Shown here piece by piece: positions 8,849 to 18,465 of a DNA stretch of 64,000 nt. Position 1 is the stretch's first letter; every line of letters begins with the position of its first letter. The notes under the pieces are model-generated. The model did not search any database. It was not told the origin of the DNA and worked only from the letters and a program-made list of their open reading frames with translations. This stretch comes from Vagococcus fessus (GTDB lineage: Bacteria; Bacillota; Bacilli; Lactobacillales; Vagococcaceae). The DNA lies in NCBI RefSeq assembly GCF_003987565.1, contig NZ_NGJY01000003.1, positions 112,179-176,178 of the forward strand. The letters run 5' to 3'. The translations under genes were made by a program, and so were the position numbers.

Positions 8849-10297
8849 TTAAAATATTTTATCAATATATATATTAGACACAAGTGTTGTTAACTTTTTA
8901 ATAGTTTGTTTTGATGTAATATCATTTAAATAAAATATATTTTTAGAAAAATTAGTATTTAAGTATTCATTCACTATTATTAAATCAGCTTCGGAAGGAA
9001 GTGAAACAAAATCAATCATGTTTTTATTAAAAATATTAGTTAACCTTCTTTTTATTAAAAATTTTTGGTGATCGTTAGAATGAAAGTGAAGATAAATACT
9101 AACTTTTGCTTTAATATCTGTTTTTAAAAGGGTATAACAAATCTCTCGGATAGAAGAAATATAAAATATGTATTCTGATTGAGTGATTGAGAAGTCTGAA
9201 AAAATTTGTTTTGTTTTATCACAAGTTAAAAATGTATCGATATCTCTTTGATATTTATTAGGGGAGTTTAATTCTTCTGAAATCTCAGTACAAACGTAAT
9301 TAAATAGTAGATTAAAATCATATTTCAATAAAGTTGATAAAGTTATACGGATGGATAAAAAGTAAGTATAAATTTCAATGTTATCTGAAAGGTAAGTACT
9401 GTCCATCACGTATGGTTCAAAATAATTAGATAATTCTGATAATAGTTCATAAGAAAACATAGATTTGGATGTATTAGTATAACTAATAGAATTTAAAAAA
9501 TTATTAGCATTAAATTTTTCTTCATCAAAAGGAGACGTAAGTAAATATAAAAGATTTAAAAATTTGTTAGCATTAATATTTTTATCTTCAAATGAATATG
9601 AAAAATAAGAGTTTAATAATTGATCTAATTGATTAATTTCTTCTTTGGAAAATAAAGGTATTTTTTTTGTTATCAAGGAGGAGTATTTTATATTATTTAA
9701 TAAGAAAAAGTTCATATTTTTCTTAAAGTTGAGCTCTTTTTTATAAGGCTTGTATTTTTGATATCTCTCAATTAAGGAACGTGATGGGAATTTATATTGG
9801 AATTGATAGATATAAAAAACTGTATTTTGATAGCTACCACCCAATCTAATATTTCTGTTATGTTTTTCTAATTTAACTTTAAATTTAGAAAGATGATTAT
9901 TTATTTTTTTCAATAGGGCAGCTAAATAGGTAGTTGAGATATTTAAATGCTCACATAAGCGGAATTCATGAGTGATTTCATCACAGATAATAGCCTGAAC
10001 TAGTTGGAATTTAATGGAATGCTCTAAATAATAGTTATGAATTTTATCGCAAATAAAAAGAGGGTCTGTTTGTTTTTGTGTAGTGATAACATATTCTTTA
10101 TGAATTTTTTCAATAGTTGTTTGGTCATCAAGTTCATTGATTAGACTAGATAAATTCGCAAGACTTCTGCGCATATTAGAATAAGGGGTATTAAAGCGGT
10201 TGCAAAGTGATTCCATCGTATTATTTTTACAAAGTACTAAAGAGGATGCGATACATAGGTTTAATAATTCATTATTTTTTAAATAAAATGAAAGCAT
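8849..10297 (-). CDS. Mga-like helix-turn-helix transcriptional regulator (adhesin-proximal copy)
   Basis: About 482 residues, same family architecture as the gene downstream of it. Two DNA-binding segments are visible: one around residues 20-60 (ESLCNRFNTPYSNMRRSLAN) and one around 115-155 (LCEHLNISTTYLAALLKKIN followed by a basic wing and a short GGS turn). The rest is helix-rich with a C-terminal EIIB-like region ending ADLIIVNEYLN. The ATG at 10297 has AGGAG eight nucleotides upstream; the in-frame TTG at 10303 overlaps that site and is rejected. The gene is divergent from the LPQTG adhesin across 379 bp, the classical arrangement of a regulator and its surface-protein target. Confidence 0.8.
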   Translation of the reverse strand: MLSFYLKNNELLNLCIASSLVLCKNNTMESLCNRFNTPYSNMRRSLANLSSLINELDDQTTIEKIHKEYVITTQKQTDPLFICDKIHNYYLEHSIKFQLVQAIICDEITHEFRLCEHLNISTTYLAALLKKINNHLSKFKVKLEKHNRNIRLGGSYQNTVFYIYQFQYKFPSRSLIERYQKYKPYKKELNFKKNMNFFLLNNIKYSSLITKKIPLFSKEEINQLDQLLNSYFSYSFEDKNINANKFLNLLYLLTSPFDEEKFNANNFLNSISYTNTSKSMFSYELLSELSNYFEPYVMDSTYLSDNIEIYTYFLSIRITLSTLLKYDFNLLFNYVCTEISEELNSPNKYQRDIDTFLTCDKTKQIFSDFSITQSEYIFYISSIREICYTLLKTDIKAKVSIYLHFHSNDHQKFLIKRRLTNIFNKNMIDFVSLPSEADLIIVNEYLNTNFSKNIFYLNDITSKQTIKKLTTLVSNIYIDKIF

Positions 10298-10676
10298 AAG
10301 CAAATCTCCTTTGATGATTCTAGATGTTTTAATTGTGCTTAATTTTATAATAAATACAGGGTATTTATAAATCGATTTTTGTCAAAAAAAGGCTAAAAAA
10401 AAGTATGCGAAAATGTTATTTTTTCACAAAACTAGATTACTTTTTTTATAGACGTTTTTTATTTGATTTTACAATACTTTTGGTTAAAACGCACTTTTTT
10501 GACATTTTTCTTACAAAACTGTTTGTAACGTTTTATGTATTTGCTTCTAAAATTTGAGATATTTACGTTTTTCATAAACGTATATTAAAAAAGTCTAGAT
10601 GTATTAAATTAGTAAATAATACTAAATTATATCCAGATGAATTTTAATATAAGTTAGTTGAAGGGCGGATAGGTAA
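10298..10676. promoter_or_regulatory. Divergent regulatory region between Mga-like gene and adhesin
   Basis: 379 bp without genes, rich in A and T tracts. The motif ACGTTT occurs on the plus strand at 10452, 10528 and 10565, the last forming one arm of a perfect inverted repeat (10564-10582). The spacing and A-tracts fit a region bound by a Mga-type activator and intrinsically bent. I could not pick unambiguous -35/-10 boxes for either gene. Confidence 0.45.
10564..10582. promoter_or_regulatory. Inverted repeat, candidate operator of the adhesin gene
   Basis: TACGTTT - TTCAT - AAACGTA, perfect 7-bp arms about 95 bp upstream of the adhesin start. It shares its ACGTTT core with two further upstream copies. 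Confidence 0.4.
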
Positions 10677-12812
10677 ATGCTAAATATTAATAAGAACAGT
10701 ATTACGAAAGTGCTAATTGCTACAGTTTTATTAGGGACGGGTTCTACAGGGATTGCACAAAGAAGTTATAGTGAAACAAAGCATACGATTGCTGATGAGA
10801 GTAAGATTTCTAGCAATTTGTTTGATTATAATGTTTTTTTAAGTGGTTATCATTCAGCAGATTCAGCAGATATTGAAGGACCGTTAGCAGTTGTTAAGGA
10901 TTCTAGTTTTGGAAAAGAGCTTGAAACATACAGCTATGCAGCGATGTTTTCAGAAAATGCTAATACTGTGGGAACACCTTTGGATTTCGACATTCAAAAA
11001 ACTGCAATATTAATAGGAGGAAATATTAATAATTACTCTGATACGATTCAACCAGTAGTTGAATCAAGAAATTATAAATCAGAGAAGATAGGCTGGTTAG
11101 ATTCAGATCATGCAAATGATAAGGGATATTTTAAAAAAGTAAGCATAAATGAAGTTCAAAAAAAATTACTGACTGAGGAATTTGAATCTTCAACTTTAAC
11201 TAAAATGACAGCTGAAATGAAAAGTTTAACTAGTGATTTAGACAGTAAATCAGTAATGGGTAAGAAATCAGGGAAAACTTTAGGAGAATGGTCAGACGGT
11301 AAATTATTAGAATATGATTATTATCAGAGTGCTAGTGATTCTGATATTTTAGTTCTAAATATACCACCGAAAGAAATTGATGGTGAATTAGTCGCAGTTG
11401 TTCAGAGTTTCGGTTTTGACTACGAGTCAGTTATTGATAACGAAAGCATAAAAAATATTATTGTGACATCCCAGGATGAAGCAGGAAATAAAGCAGATAA
11501 AGTTATTTTCAAAGGTAATTATTTAGCGAATCATTCAGGGACGAATGCAGTATTGGAATTGACTGATGTTAAAGCATCTGAAAATGCTAAAAAGGTTATT
11601 TATAATTTTAGTAAAGCCAATCAAGTAAGTAATTTTTTTGATCGTTCTAGTCAAAATGCAGAAATAAAACCACCAAAAGATATTATTCAAATGGATAAAG
11701 GGGTATTGGATTCTGGAGATGAGCGTTATGGAAAATCTTATTTAAAACAATATGCGACAGCAAGTGGGACTAATGGATCAGCTGAATATGGTGGTGGGAC
11801 AGCAGTTATTGGTAGTATAGTTGCTCCATTAGCTACAGTAGTTTTTTCATCAGGGAATATTAATGGGTATTTGTTTGCAACAGATTTACATCAAAGAAAT
11901 CATATGGAAGTTCATAATTTTTGGAATCAATGGCCAAAAGAACCCACTGAGCCAAAATTTGGAACAATTGAAGTAATTAAGCACGACAGTGGGGATAAAG
12001 AAAAACTATTATCAGGAGCAGAGTTTGATGTTATTAATGAAGCAGGTGAAACAGTAGATCATATTGTTATTGGAAAAGATGGACATGGAAAAACAACAAA
12101 AGATCTAGATTTTGGAAAGTATACATTAGTAGAAACAAAGGCCCCCGAAGGGTACGAATTAGACGGAACGCCACATGAAGTGGATGTGACAGAAGGTAAA
12201 GAAACTAATGTGGTTACAGTAGAAATAGGAAATAGTCAATTACCAGGAGAGCCAATTATTCCAAGTTTACCAGGAAAAGGAACAATTGAAGTAATTAAGC
12301 ACGACAGTGGGGATAAAGAAAAACTATTATCAGGAGCAGAGTTTGATGTTATTAATGAAGCAGGTGAAACAGTAGATCATATTGTTATTGGAAAAGATGG
12401 ACATGGAAAAACAACAAAAGATCTAGATTTTGGAAAGTATACATTAGTAGAAACAAAGGCCCCCGAAGGGTACGAATTAGACGGAACGCCACATGAAGTG
12501 GATGTGACAGAAGGTAAAGAAACTAATGTGGTTACAGTAGAAATAGGAAATAGTCAATTACCAGGAGAGCCAACAGAGCCAACAGAGCCAATAAAACCAA
12601 CAGAACCAATAAAACCAACAGAGCCAACAGAACCAATAAAACCAACAGAGCCAACAGAACCAATAAAACCAACAGAGCCAAAGAAGTCAAAGAGTACCCT
12701 AAAATTACAATTACCTCAAACTGGTGAAGTCCGTAATAATTTATTGGTTGGGATAGGCTTAGTTGCAGTAAGTGGTATTTGTATATTAGGATATTATAGA
12801 AATAAAAAATAA
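10677..12812 (+). CDS. LPQTG cell-wall-anchored adhesin: choice-of-anchor A domain plus two SpaA-type repeats
   Basis: 711 residues. A signal peptide (about 1-28) precedes a choice-of-anchor A domain (about 48-420), recognisable by the opening DYNVFLSGYHSADSADIEG and the closing GSIVAPLATVVFSSGNINGY. Two near-identical SpaA/Cna-B-type domains follow (about 428-525 and 534-631), each with KHDSGDKEKLLSGAEFDV and ETKAPEGYELD; the Lys and the Glu of these motifs are those that form isopeptide bonds in the family. A Pro-Thr-Glu/Lys wall-spanning repeat (about 632-672) leads to LPQTG (about 679-683), a membrane helix and a KK tail, so sortase A should anchor it to peptidoglycan. It is probably an adhesin; the ligand is unknown. 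No sortase gene is nearby. Confidence 0.9.
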   Translation: MLNINKNSITKVLIATVLLGTGSTGIAQRSYSETKHTIADESKISSNLFDYNVFLSGYHSADSADIEGPLAVVKDSSFGKELETYSYAAMFSENANTVGTPLDFDIQKTAILIGGNINNYSDTIQPVVESRNYKSEKIGWLDSDHANDKGYFKKVSINEVQKKLLTEEFESSTLTKMTAEMKSLTSDLDSKSVMGKKSGKTLGEWSDGKLLEYDYYQSASDSDILVLNIPPKEIDGELVAVVQSFGFDYESVIDNESIKNIIVTSQDEAGNKADKVIFKGNYLANHSGTNAVLELTDVKASENAKKVIYNFSKANQVSNFFDRSSQNAEIKPPKDIIQMDKGVLDSGDERYGKSYLKQYATASGTNGSAEYGGGTAVIGSIVAPLATVVFSSGNINGYLFATDLHQRNHMEVHNFWNQWPKEPTEPKFGTIEVIKHDSGDKEKLLSGAEFDVINEAGETVDHIVIGKDGHGKTTKDLDFGKYTLVETKAPEGYELDGTPHEVDVTEGKETNVVTVEIGNSQLPGEPIIPSLPGKGTIEVIKHDSGDKEKLLSGAEFDVINEAGETVDHIVIGKDGHGKTTKDLDFGKYTLVETKAPEGYELDGTPHEVDVTEGKETNVVTVEIGNSQLPGEPTEPTEPIKPTEPIKPTEPTEPIKPTEPTEPIKPTEPKKSKSTLKLQLPQTGEVRNNLLVGIGLVAVSGICILGYYRNKK
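11961..12255 (+). repeat. 295-bp direct repeat, copy 1 (SpaA-type domain)
   Basis: By eye identical at nucleotide level to 12279-12573, period 318 bp (106 codons). It encodes the first SpaA-type domain of the adhesin. Identity at silent positions indicates recent duplication or gene conversion. Confidence 0.85.
12279..12573 (+). repeat. 295-bp direct repeat, copy 2 (SpaA-type domain)
   Basis: Second copy of the repeat that begins at 11961. It is followed by short EPT/EPIKPT coding repeats (12571-12680), which are themselves prone to slippage. Confidence 0.85.
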
Positions 12813-12857
12813 ACTAATAAAGTTGGAATTAAGTATAAAAAAGTACTTTTTTATTTG

Positions 12858-13350
12858 AACTGTCCCTTAGGTAGAGACTAATATAAAAACACCCCCTTTG
12901 AATTCATATAAAATGAAGAAAAATGGGGTGTTTTTTGCTATGAAAAAAGTTGCTTATCGACTTGCAGTAAAAGAAGCGGTTATTTAAATAAAATTAGAAT
13001 GGAAAATGACTCGTAAAATTAAGGATATTCTAAGCGTTAAGTTTTAGACTTAGGCTAAAATTGGATAGAAATGATATTGAAATGGAGAATCTTAGCTCAC
13101 AAGAAGATTAGAACAAGAAAATAAGTATTTAAGACAGGAAATTGCTGTTAAAAAAAATACAAAGACTTGGAAAAGATGTGAAAAAAGAAACATTTGTTTA
13201 GTTAATCGCTTTATTTAAAACAAATTGTCTATCACATAGCGTTTGATTACTTTGATATAGCTCGGATCATCTATTATTGATGGACTAAAATTTGTAATCA
13301 AAAAGATGACTGAATGGAACAAAACAAAGACTTGTATAAAGAGACTCTTA
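12858..13350 (+). mobile_element. Decayed IS3-family insertion sequence remnant
   Basis: From ATG 12940 the sequence reads KKVAYRLAVKEAVI and then, after a TAA at 12985, IKLEWKMTRKIKDILSVK: the start of an IS3-family OrfA of the type found in lactobacilli and enterococci. Further fragments in other frames (QENKYLRQEIAVKKKYKDL, then KHLFS and WTKICNQKDD) correspond to the end of OrfA and the beginning of OrfB. At least three stops or shifts interrupt it, and the catalytic DDE part of OrfB is absent. The left end probably lies near TGAACTGTCCCTTAGG at 12858. It is a dead relic abutting the HNH gene. Confidence 0.65.
12886..12937 (+). terminator. Hairpin with T-run downstream of adhesin
   Basis: AAAACACCCC pairs with GGGGTGTTTT across about 32 nt and is followed by TTTTTT. 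It lies in the IS3 remnant's left end and may serve as terminator for the adhesin. Confidence 0.45.
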
Positions 13351-13367
13351 TTAAGAAGAGGGTTAAT

Positions 13368-14224
13368 ATGTCATTTGATAAGATATCAGCAAAAGATGCC
13401 GCATTTAAACAATTGAGAGAAAATATTTTGAAGAGTATAATAATTTTAAAAATTATGCACAACTATTAACAGACAAGGCAGGAAATGCAGAAAAAAATAG
13501 TGGTAAAGCAGTTTCTTATGCAAACTATTTAATTAGGTTAGTAATGATTTATGAAAAAAGTACTAAAAATAAAATAGAAAAATTAGTATGTATTGAAACG
13601 ATGAGTGAATTAAAAAAATTTTTAAAATGTAATGAAGAAAGGTACATAGAATATAATATCTCCGAAGGAAGATTTCCTAATGGAGCTTTAGAATGTTATT
13701 ATTCGTATGTATTTTATTTAATGAATGAATTAGAAGAAATGAAAGACGATAAACTCAACCATGAATTATCACAGAAAAGTAATTTAAGCGACATTAGCTC
13801 AAAGGGTTTAATAGATGGGCCAAGTCCAAAAAAAGAAAAAGAAAATAGTAGTATAGGCAAGGTATATCCTCGTAATAGCAGTGAGGCTATCCAAGCTAAG
13901 ATAAAGAGTGACTGGTTATGCAAAGCAGACAGAAAACATTTAACTTTTAAAAGTTAAAATGGTAAAAATTATGTAGAAGCGCATCATCTAATCCCAATGT
14001 CAGCTCAAGATGATTTTGAAAATACTATCGATTTTGCAGATAATATCATCAGTTTGTGTCCAAATTGTCACAGAAAAATTCACTATGCGGATAAAGAAAC
14101 ACGTAGAGATCTTATTAAGAAATTATTTCTTAATAGAGAAGAAATATACAGTAAATATGAAATTACGATAACATTGAATAAACTATTTGAGTACTATAAT
14201 ATAGACAAAAGTAAAAAAGACTAG
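13368..14224 (+). pseudogene. HNH endonuclease gene with a frameshift and an in-frame stop
   Basis: ATG 13368 (ribosome site AGAGGG) opens MSFDKISAKDAAFKQLRENI; near 13424 the frame must shift by one base in the T-run of ATTTTGAAGAG to continue as EEYNNFKNYAQLLTDKAG. That second frame runs through 13544-13954, is stopped by TAA at 13955-13957 and resumes in the same frame as NGKNYVEAHHLIPMSAQ and IISLCPNCHRKIHYA. The latter is an HNH (beta-beta-alpha metal) nuclease core with EAHH, Asn and a CPNCH zinc knuckle, as in McrA-type restriction enzymes. An intact protein would be about 285 residues. The presumed restriction or mobile nuclease is inactivated unless the lesions are sequencing errors. 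Confidence 0.7.
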
Positions 14225-14249
14225 CCTAAAAGGGGGTAGTCTTTTTTTA
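14212..14249 (+). terminator. Terminator after HNH pseudogene
   Basis: AAAAGACTA-CC pairs with GGTAGTCTTTT (one bulged G) and is followed by TTTTTTT. Confidence 0.7.
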
Positions 14250-14279
14250 CGATTCCTTGAGAAATCTACTTAGTACACA

Positions 14280-14690
14280 TCAAGAACTTTCCAACAAAGA
14301 TTTTGAGACGCCTAATCCACATGCTGCAATAGCACCATTAACATCATGATAGTCTTTAACTACAACATTTAATGGGATTTCAGTACTAAGCAAGGCACTA
14401 TTTTTATTTAATAGATCATTTACCAAGGTAATAAGCTGTGGCTCTTTAAATAACTCACCATGAAGTATGATTCTAGTAGTATCTAGCATAAGAGAAAGGT
14501 TATTTATAGTTATAGCTAGGTATTTAATAGCGTTATGAAGAATAGTAATAATGCCTTCATCTCCTAATTGATACGCTTTTAATATTTTTTCAATCGTTAA
14601 TTCTTCTTTCGTTTCGCAGAGTTGTTTTAAGAAAGTTATGTTGAATTCTTCAAGTAGAAAGGCCAGTGATGTAGAAAGTAGGTTTAACAA
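14280..14690 (-). pseudogene. ROK-family regulator/kinase, C-terminal fragment
   Basis: The frame encodes about 137 residues, of which the last 110 match the C-terminal end of ROK proteins (NagC/XylR-type repressors and sugar kinases): KAYQLGDEGIITILHNAIKY, then LDTTRIILHGELF and finally NGAIAACGLGVSKSLLES. Intact ROK regulators are 380-400 residues; the helix-turn-helix and the ATP-binding DxGGT part are missing. The same frame upstream to about 14830 contains stops and no recognisable ROK sequence. It is a 5'-truncated relic inside a decayed segment, facing the HNH pseudogene. Confidence 0.6.
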
Positions 14691-15228
14691 TAGGCTTCAA
14701 ATAGTGCAAAATCATTTGTTTAAATCTATTATATTTGACAGTAGTAAAGCATTTTCTAATTTGAAATCTATCTGCAATAACGACCGTATTGCTATTTGTT
14801 TTGCTGATTTAGGCACGCCATCACAGTAAAGTTTGAGTGGAAACTCCAACGGACTACTGCGTAAAGATGTTTATCTATGAAAAAGATTTCAAAAAGAAAT
14901 AACATCCAAAAAAATTTGAATTACCGAATACCGTTGGAAGCATTTTGAGTTTACGTAAACAAAGCTGATTTGTCTAGCTGAATTTGATAAATATTAATAT
15001 AATAAAACCGATTTTTCTAAAAAGATAGTGGAACTATGATTAATCAACTAGTATAATGAGGAGTTAGTAGTAGACTCTTTATCGTGTGAATGTATCTTTT
15101 ATCAATAGAATATATAGGTTTAGTTTTAATAAACTAGGTAATTATTATTTATATGGGATCGAATAAGGGATGTGTTTAAGATATTATTAGAAATAAAGGG
15201 TTAATAAAAGATATCAGGAGAATCAAAT
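14691..15228. other. Non-coding stretch before the YfhO gene
   Basis: About 540 bp. The first 140 bp may be very degraded sequence belonging to the ROK relic; the rest shows no gene, terminator or repeat. Promoter elements for the YfhO gene should lie in the last 200 bp (TATAAT-like boxes are abundant in the AT-rich DNA), but no pair stands out. Confidence 0.5.
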
Positions 15229-18200
15229 ATGACGAGACAAGAAGGATATAGTAATAGAATGGATCGAAATAAATCTACAATTAATTTAGGAATAGTAGTT
15301 AGTGGAGTAGTGTTGTCAACCGTTATTTTTTTCACCCTACTTCTCTTTTCAGCAATGACTTATCAAAGAGTGAACGGCGTAAGTTGGGTTATTGGATTAA
15401 TCGGAGCATACTTTATTTTTCAGAAAAAGATATCTCGGGATACAGCGATTAAACCAAGTAAATCAGCATTTAGGTGTTGGTTAGGCTTGTTAGTTTTACT
15501 TTGGGGAGTAGATTGGTGTGTGATGTTTGGAAGTGTTGCTCTAATTGGTGCAAATCCTATTGTTTCTAAAATGCTTTCTTTTTTGATAATGAGTATGATA
15601 GGGTATTGTTTATCGAAAATTTTTGAAAATAGTTCATTTCAAAAGAAAAAAGGGTTAGTCCCTCTTTATTATAGTATTTTATTTATTATGGTGGCAATTA
15701 TTTCATTTTTTGCATTTTTCTTCGGAGACTATGCGTTAGTATATAACGGAGATGGGTACAGTCAGCATTATACATTGTTTAAAAATTTTAGAGAAGAATT
15801 ATTAGCTCTAATTAGAACAGGTGCATTTCCACCTATGTGGGATTGGTCATACGGAATTGGTTCTAGTTGGTTTTCTAAGTATGTTTACTACAATTTAGGC
15901 GATGTTTTTAGTTACCTGTCAATATTATCTCCGACAAAATATTTAGCACAGTGGTTTAGTTTTCTAGTGCTATTTCGTGCCTACTTGGCCGGTTTAGCTT
16001 ATTATAGCTACGCCAAAAGAAAGTTAACGAGTCGTACAGCACTGATTGTTACTTCACTAACATATGCATTCTCACCCCTTGTGATAATGAATATCACTCG
16101 TCATCCTTTTTTTATCAATGTCATGATTATTTTTCCTTTATTATTATTGGGAATAGACAAAGTAATGAAAGAGAAAAAGATAGCCTGGTTTATTATGGTG
16201 ACTATATGGGCTATTGTTAATAATTTTTATTTTGCCTGGTTGTTAGCAATTGGTGGTTTTGTTTACCTTATATTAAACTATATTTATGTTTATAGATTTA
16301 AAGAATCTGTAGTCTCATTCTTCAAGCCATTCCTAATAGGTTTAGTATTGATTGTTGGTTTGATTTCCATTTATATCATTCCTGTTTTAATTAATGTTAA
16401 AATGATGAGTCGTGGTGAAGATATCTTTGCAAACGACATGATAACGTATAATTTACGTTATTATTTACGTTTACCTTTAGATTTGATTAATATGAATGGT
16501 GGCAGACCTTATCGTTTATTTGGTGGCTATAGTGTCGTATTTGTTCTGGCATTGGTTTACTTAATTCGAAGAAGAAAGAACTATAGCATTTTGTTGATGA
16601 GCCTAGTATTAGGTGGGGGGATTTTGATAAGTCCACCACTTGCTAGTGTAATGAGTGGTTTTGGTTCTCCTATTCATCGTTGGATGTTATTACTTAATTT
16701 ACCAGTAGCCTTGGCTATAGGTTACTTAATTGAGAATATAAGAAAAATTGACGCAAGAGATATTTTAAGTTCTGTTTATATATATGGGCTAGCAATTGGT
16801 TTATCTGTAATTGGAGAAAATTTTAAGACAGCTAATTTTAATTTAACCATCCCCTTAGTATTTATAGCTATGAGTCTTATTCTGGTGTTTTGCAGCTATT
16901 CTAAGATTATTTCAGAGCAGAAAATTCGCTATTTATTAGCATTAGTAGTAATTCTTAATGTGTTTGTTAATGTCTGGTCATATCATTCAATAAAAAGTTT
17001 AGCTAGAATTGATAAATCAACTAATACGGTTGAATATTTAGAGTCGGGTATTAAGGAGTCATTCGCAGGGGCGGATCGTATGGTTAAGACTAGTCCGAGT
17101 GAGAGGCTACAACTTTCAAGTGAAAATCGCATTTCACCGGCCAAGTTATTTAAAGGGAATACTTCTAGCTTGTTGGGGGTACATCAGTTAAATTCATATA
17201 ATAGTATTCAGAATAAATATATAAATGAGATGCTTGTTAATGATTTTGGAAATAAAAATTTCCCAACAGCTCCGTTTGTCGTTATTAAAGATAACCCCAC
17301 ATTATTACGTTTTATGGGTGTTAAGTACTATGTTTCCAAAAATAAAAGCTATATTCCAAGTGGTTACAAAAAAATGAATGAACTAGAAAATAATGTGATT
17401 TTATCTGAAACACAAATAGTTGTACCATTTGCTTACACTTCAGATAAAGTGATATCTGAAGAAAGAACTGGTGAGTTATCACAACCTGAAAGGTTAGCAG
17501 TGTTATTGGATAGCGTAGTGACATCTGATGCTTCCAAAATTAAAACTTACAGAGATCAAGCGAGTATTGAACGTGTCTCATATAAAATTAGAGATAATAA
17601 GACTAAAGAAATAGTAGAGACTACCAAAGATAACACCTATCATTTCCTAGCAGGACATAGTTATAGTGTGATTTTGGAACCAGGTTCTGTTGATAATAAA
17701 GAGGAATTATATGTTTCATTCAAATCTGCGACTCCAAATTTTGTTGAGGTGGAAGAACGCTTGAGTCGTAAAACTCATGATATTGAAATGAAGGCACTAG
17801 CTAAAGGGGAATTGGCTCCGAAGTTAACACCGTATGAACGTTTGAAATTTTATACAACTAATGCCTATATTTATGATGATAAAAAAATTAGATTCACAAT
17901 TACAGGAAAAAAGCTGACTCAATTGATAGAAAGTGACGGAATAATATCTGGAAATGGCTATCGTAAAATTGTGGATCAAAGTTATTATTTGGGTAAAGGT
18001 AATAATAATAGTAAAGTTATCCAGCTTAAAAATAGTAGCGCAAATGATTTGATTATATCAAAATTGGAGTTTTTAAAAGATAATCAATCTCTTGGTCAAA
18101 AAGAAGAAAAAATAAAAGTTCTAGATAATAATAAATTGAGACACCTTAAGTTTTTAAAAAATCAAGTGAGCGGTACGATAAAAAATGAATCGGCTACACT

Positions 18201-18462
18201 ATTAGCAACTAAAATTCCGTATCACCCTGGTTGGACAGCTACTGTGAATGGAAAAACAAAAGAGCTAAAACGTGTTAACTATGGCTTTGTAGGTTTGGAT
18301 TTAAGTCCAGGTGAAAACAAAGTGGTATTTAGTTATAAGGAACCAGGGTTACTGTTGGGTACTGTGATTACCGTAGGAACGCTAGTATTGTTATTTATAA
18401 TATTTATTTACAGTAAAATAAAAAAATTGATGATTGGTTATAAGAAAAATGAAAGAGGGTAA
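15229..18462 (+). CDS. YfhO-family membrane glycosyltransferase
   Basis: 1077 residues, ribosome site AGGAG. The first about 600 residues contain a dozen or more membrane helices; the extracytoplasmic loop after residue 165 has GDYALVYNGDGYSQHYTLFK, a signature of the YfhO family (GT-C fold, with the acidic catalytic site in the first outer loop). Residues about 620-1040 form a large outer region ending in YHPGWTATVNGKTKELKRVN, also typical, followed by a final membrane helix. In other Firmicutes (YfhO, Listeria GtlB) these enzymes move a sugar from undecaprenyl phosphate onto lipoteichoic acid or a related polymer. Its expected partners, a GT2 enzyme and GtrA, lie 3-4 kb downstream on the other strand. 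Confidence 0.88.
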   Translation: MTRQEGYSNRMDRNKSTINLGIVVSGVVLSTVIFFTLLLFSAMTYQRVNGVSWVIGLIGAYFIFQKKISRDTAIKPSKSAFRCWLGLLVLLWGVDWCVMFGSVALIGANPIVSKMLSFLIMSMIGYCLSKIFENSSFQKKKGLVPLYYSILFIMVAIISFFAFFFGDYALVYNGDGYSQHYTLFKNFREELLALIRTGAFPPMWDWSYGIGSSWFSKYVYYNLGDVFSYLSILSPTKYLAQWFSFLVLFRAYLAGLAYYSYAKRKLTSRTALIVTSLTYAFSPLVIMNITRHPFFINVMIIFPLLLLGIDKVMKEKKIAWFIMVTIWAIVNNFYFAWLLAIGGFVYLILNYIYVYRFKESVVSFFKPFLIGLVLIVGLISIYIIPVLINVKMMSRGEDIFANDMITYNLRYYLRLPLDLINMNGGRPYRLFGGYSVVFVLALVYLIRRRKNYSILLMSLVLGGGILISPPLASVMSGFGSPIHRWMLLLNLPVALAIGYLIENIRKIDARDILSSVYIYGLAIGLSVIGENFKTANFNLTIPLVFIAMSLILVFCSYSKIISEQKIRYLLALVVILNVFVNVWSYHSIKSLARIDKSTNTVEYLESGIKESFAGADRMVKTSPSERLQLSSENRISPAKLFKGNTSSLLGVHQLNSYNSIQNKYINEMLVNDFGNKNFPTAPFVVIKDNPTLLRFMGVKYYVSKNKSYIPSGYKKMNELENNVILSETQIVVPFAYTSDKVISEERTGELSQPERLAVLLDSVVTSDASKIKTYRDQASIERVSYKIRDNKTKEIVETTKDNTYHFLAGHSYSVILEPGSVDNKEELYVSFKSATPNFVEVEERLSRKTHDIEMKALAKGELAPKLTPYERLKFYTTNAYIYDDKKIRFTITGKKLTQLIESDGIISGNGYRKIVDQSYYLGKGNNNSKVIQLKNSSANDLIISKLEFLKDNQSLGQKEEKIKVLDNNKLRHLKFLKNQVSGTIKNESATLLATKIPYHPGWTATVNGKTKELKRVNYGFVGLDLSPGENKVVFSYKEPGLLLGTVITVGTLVLLFIIFIYSKIKKLMIGYKKNERG

Positions 18463-18465
18463 AAT

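Noticed and set aside
14638..14829. 63-codon plus-strand frame
   Set aside because: Antisense of the ROK relic region, no ribosome site, no family resemblance.
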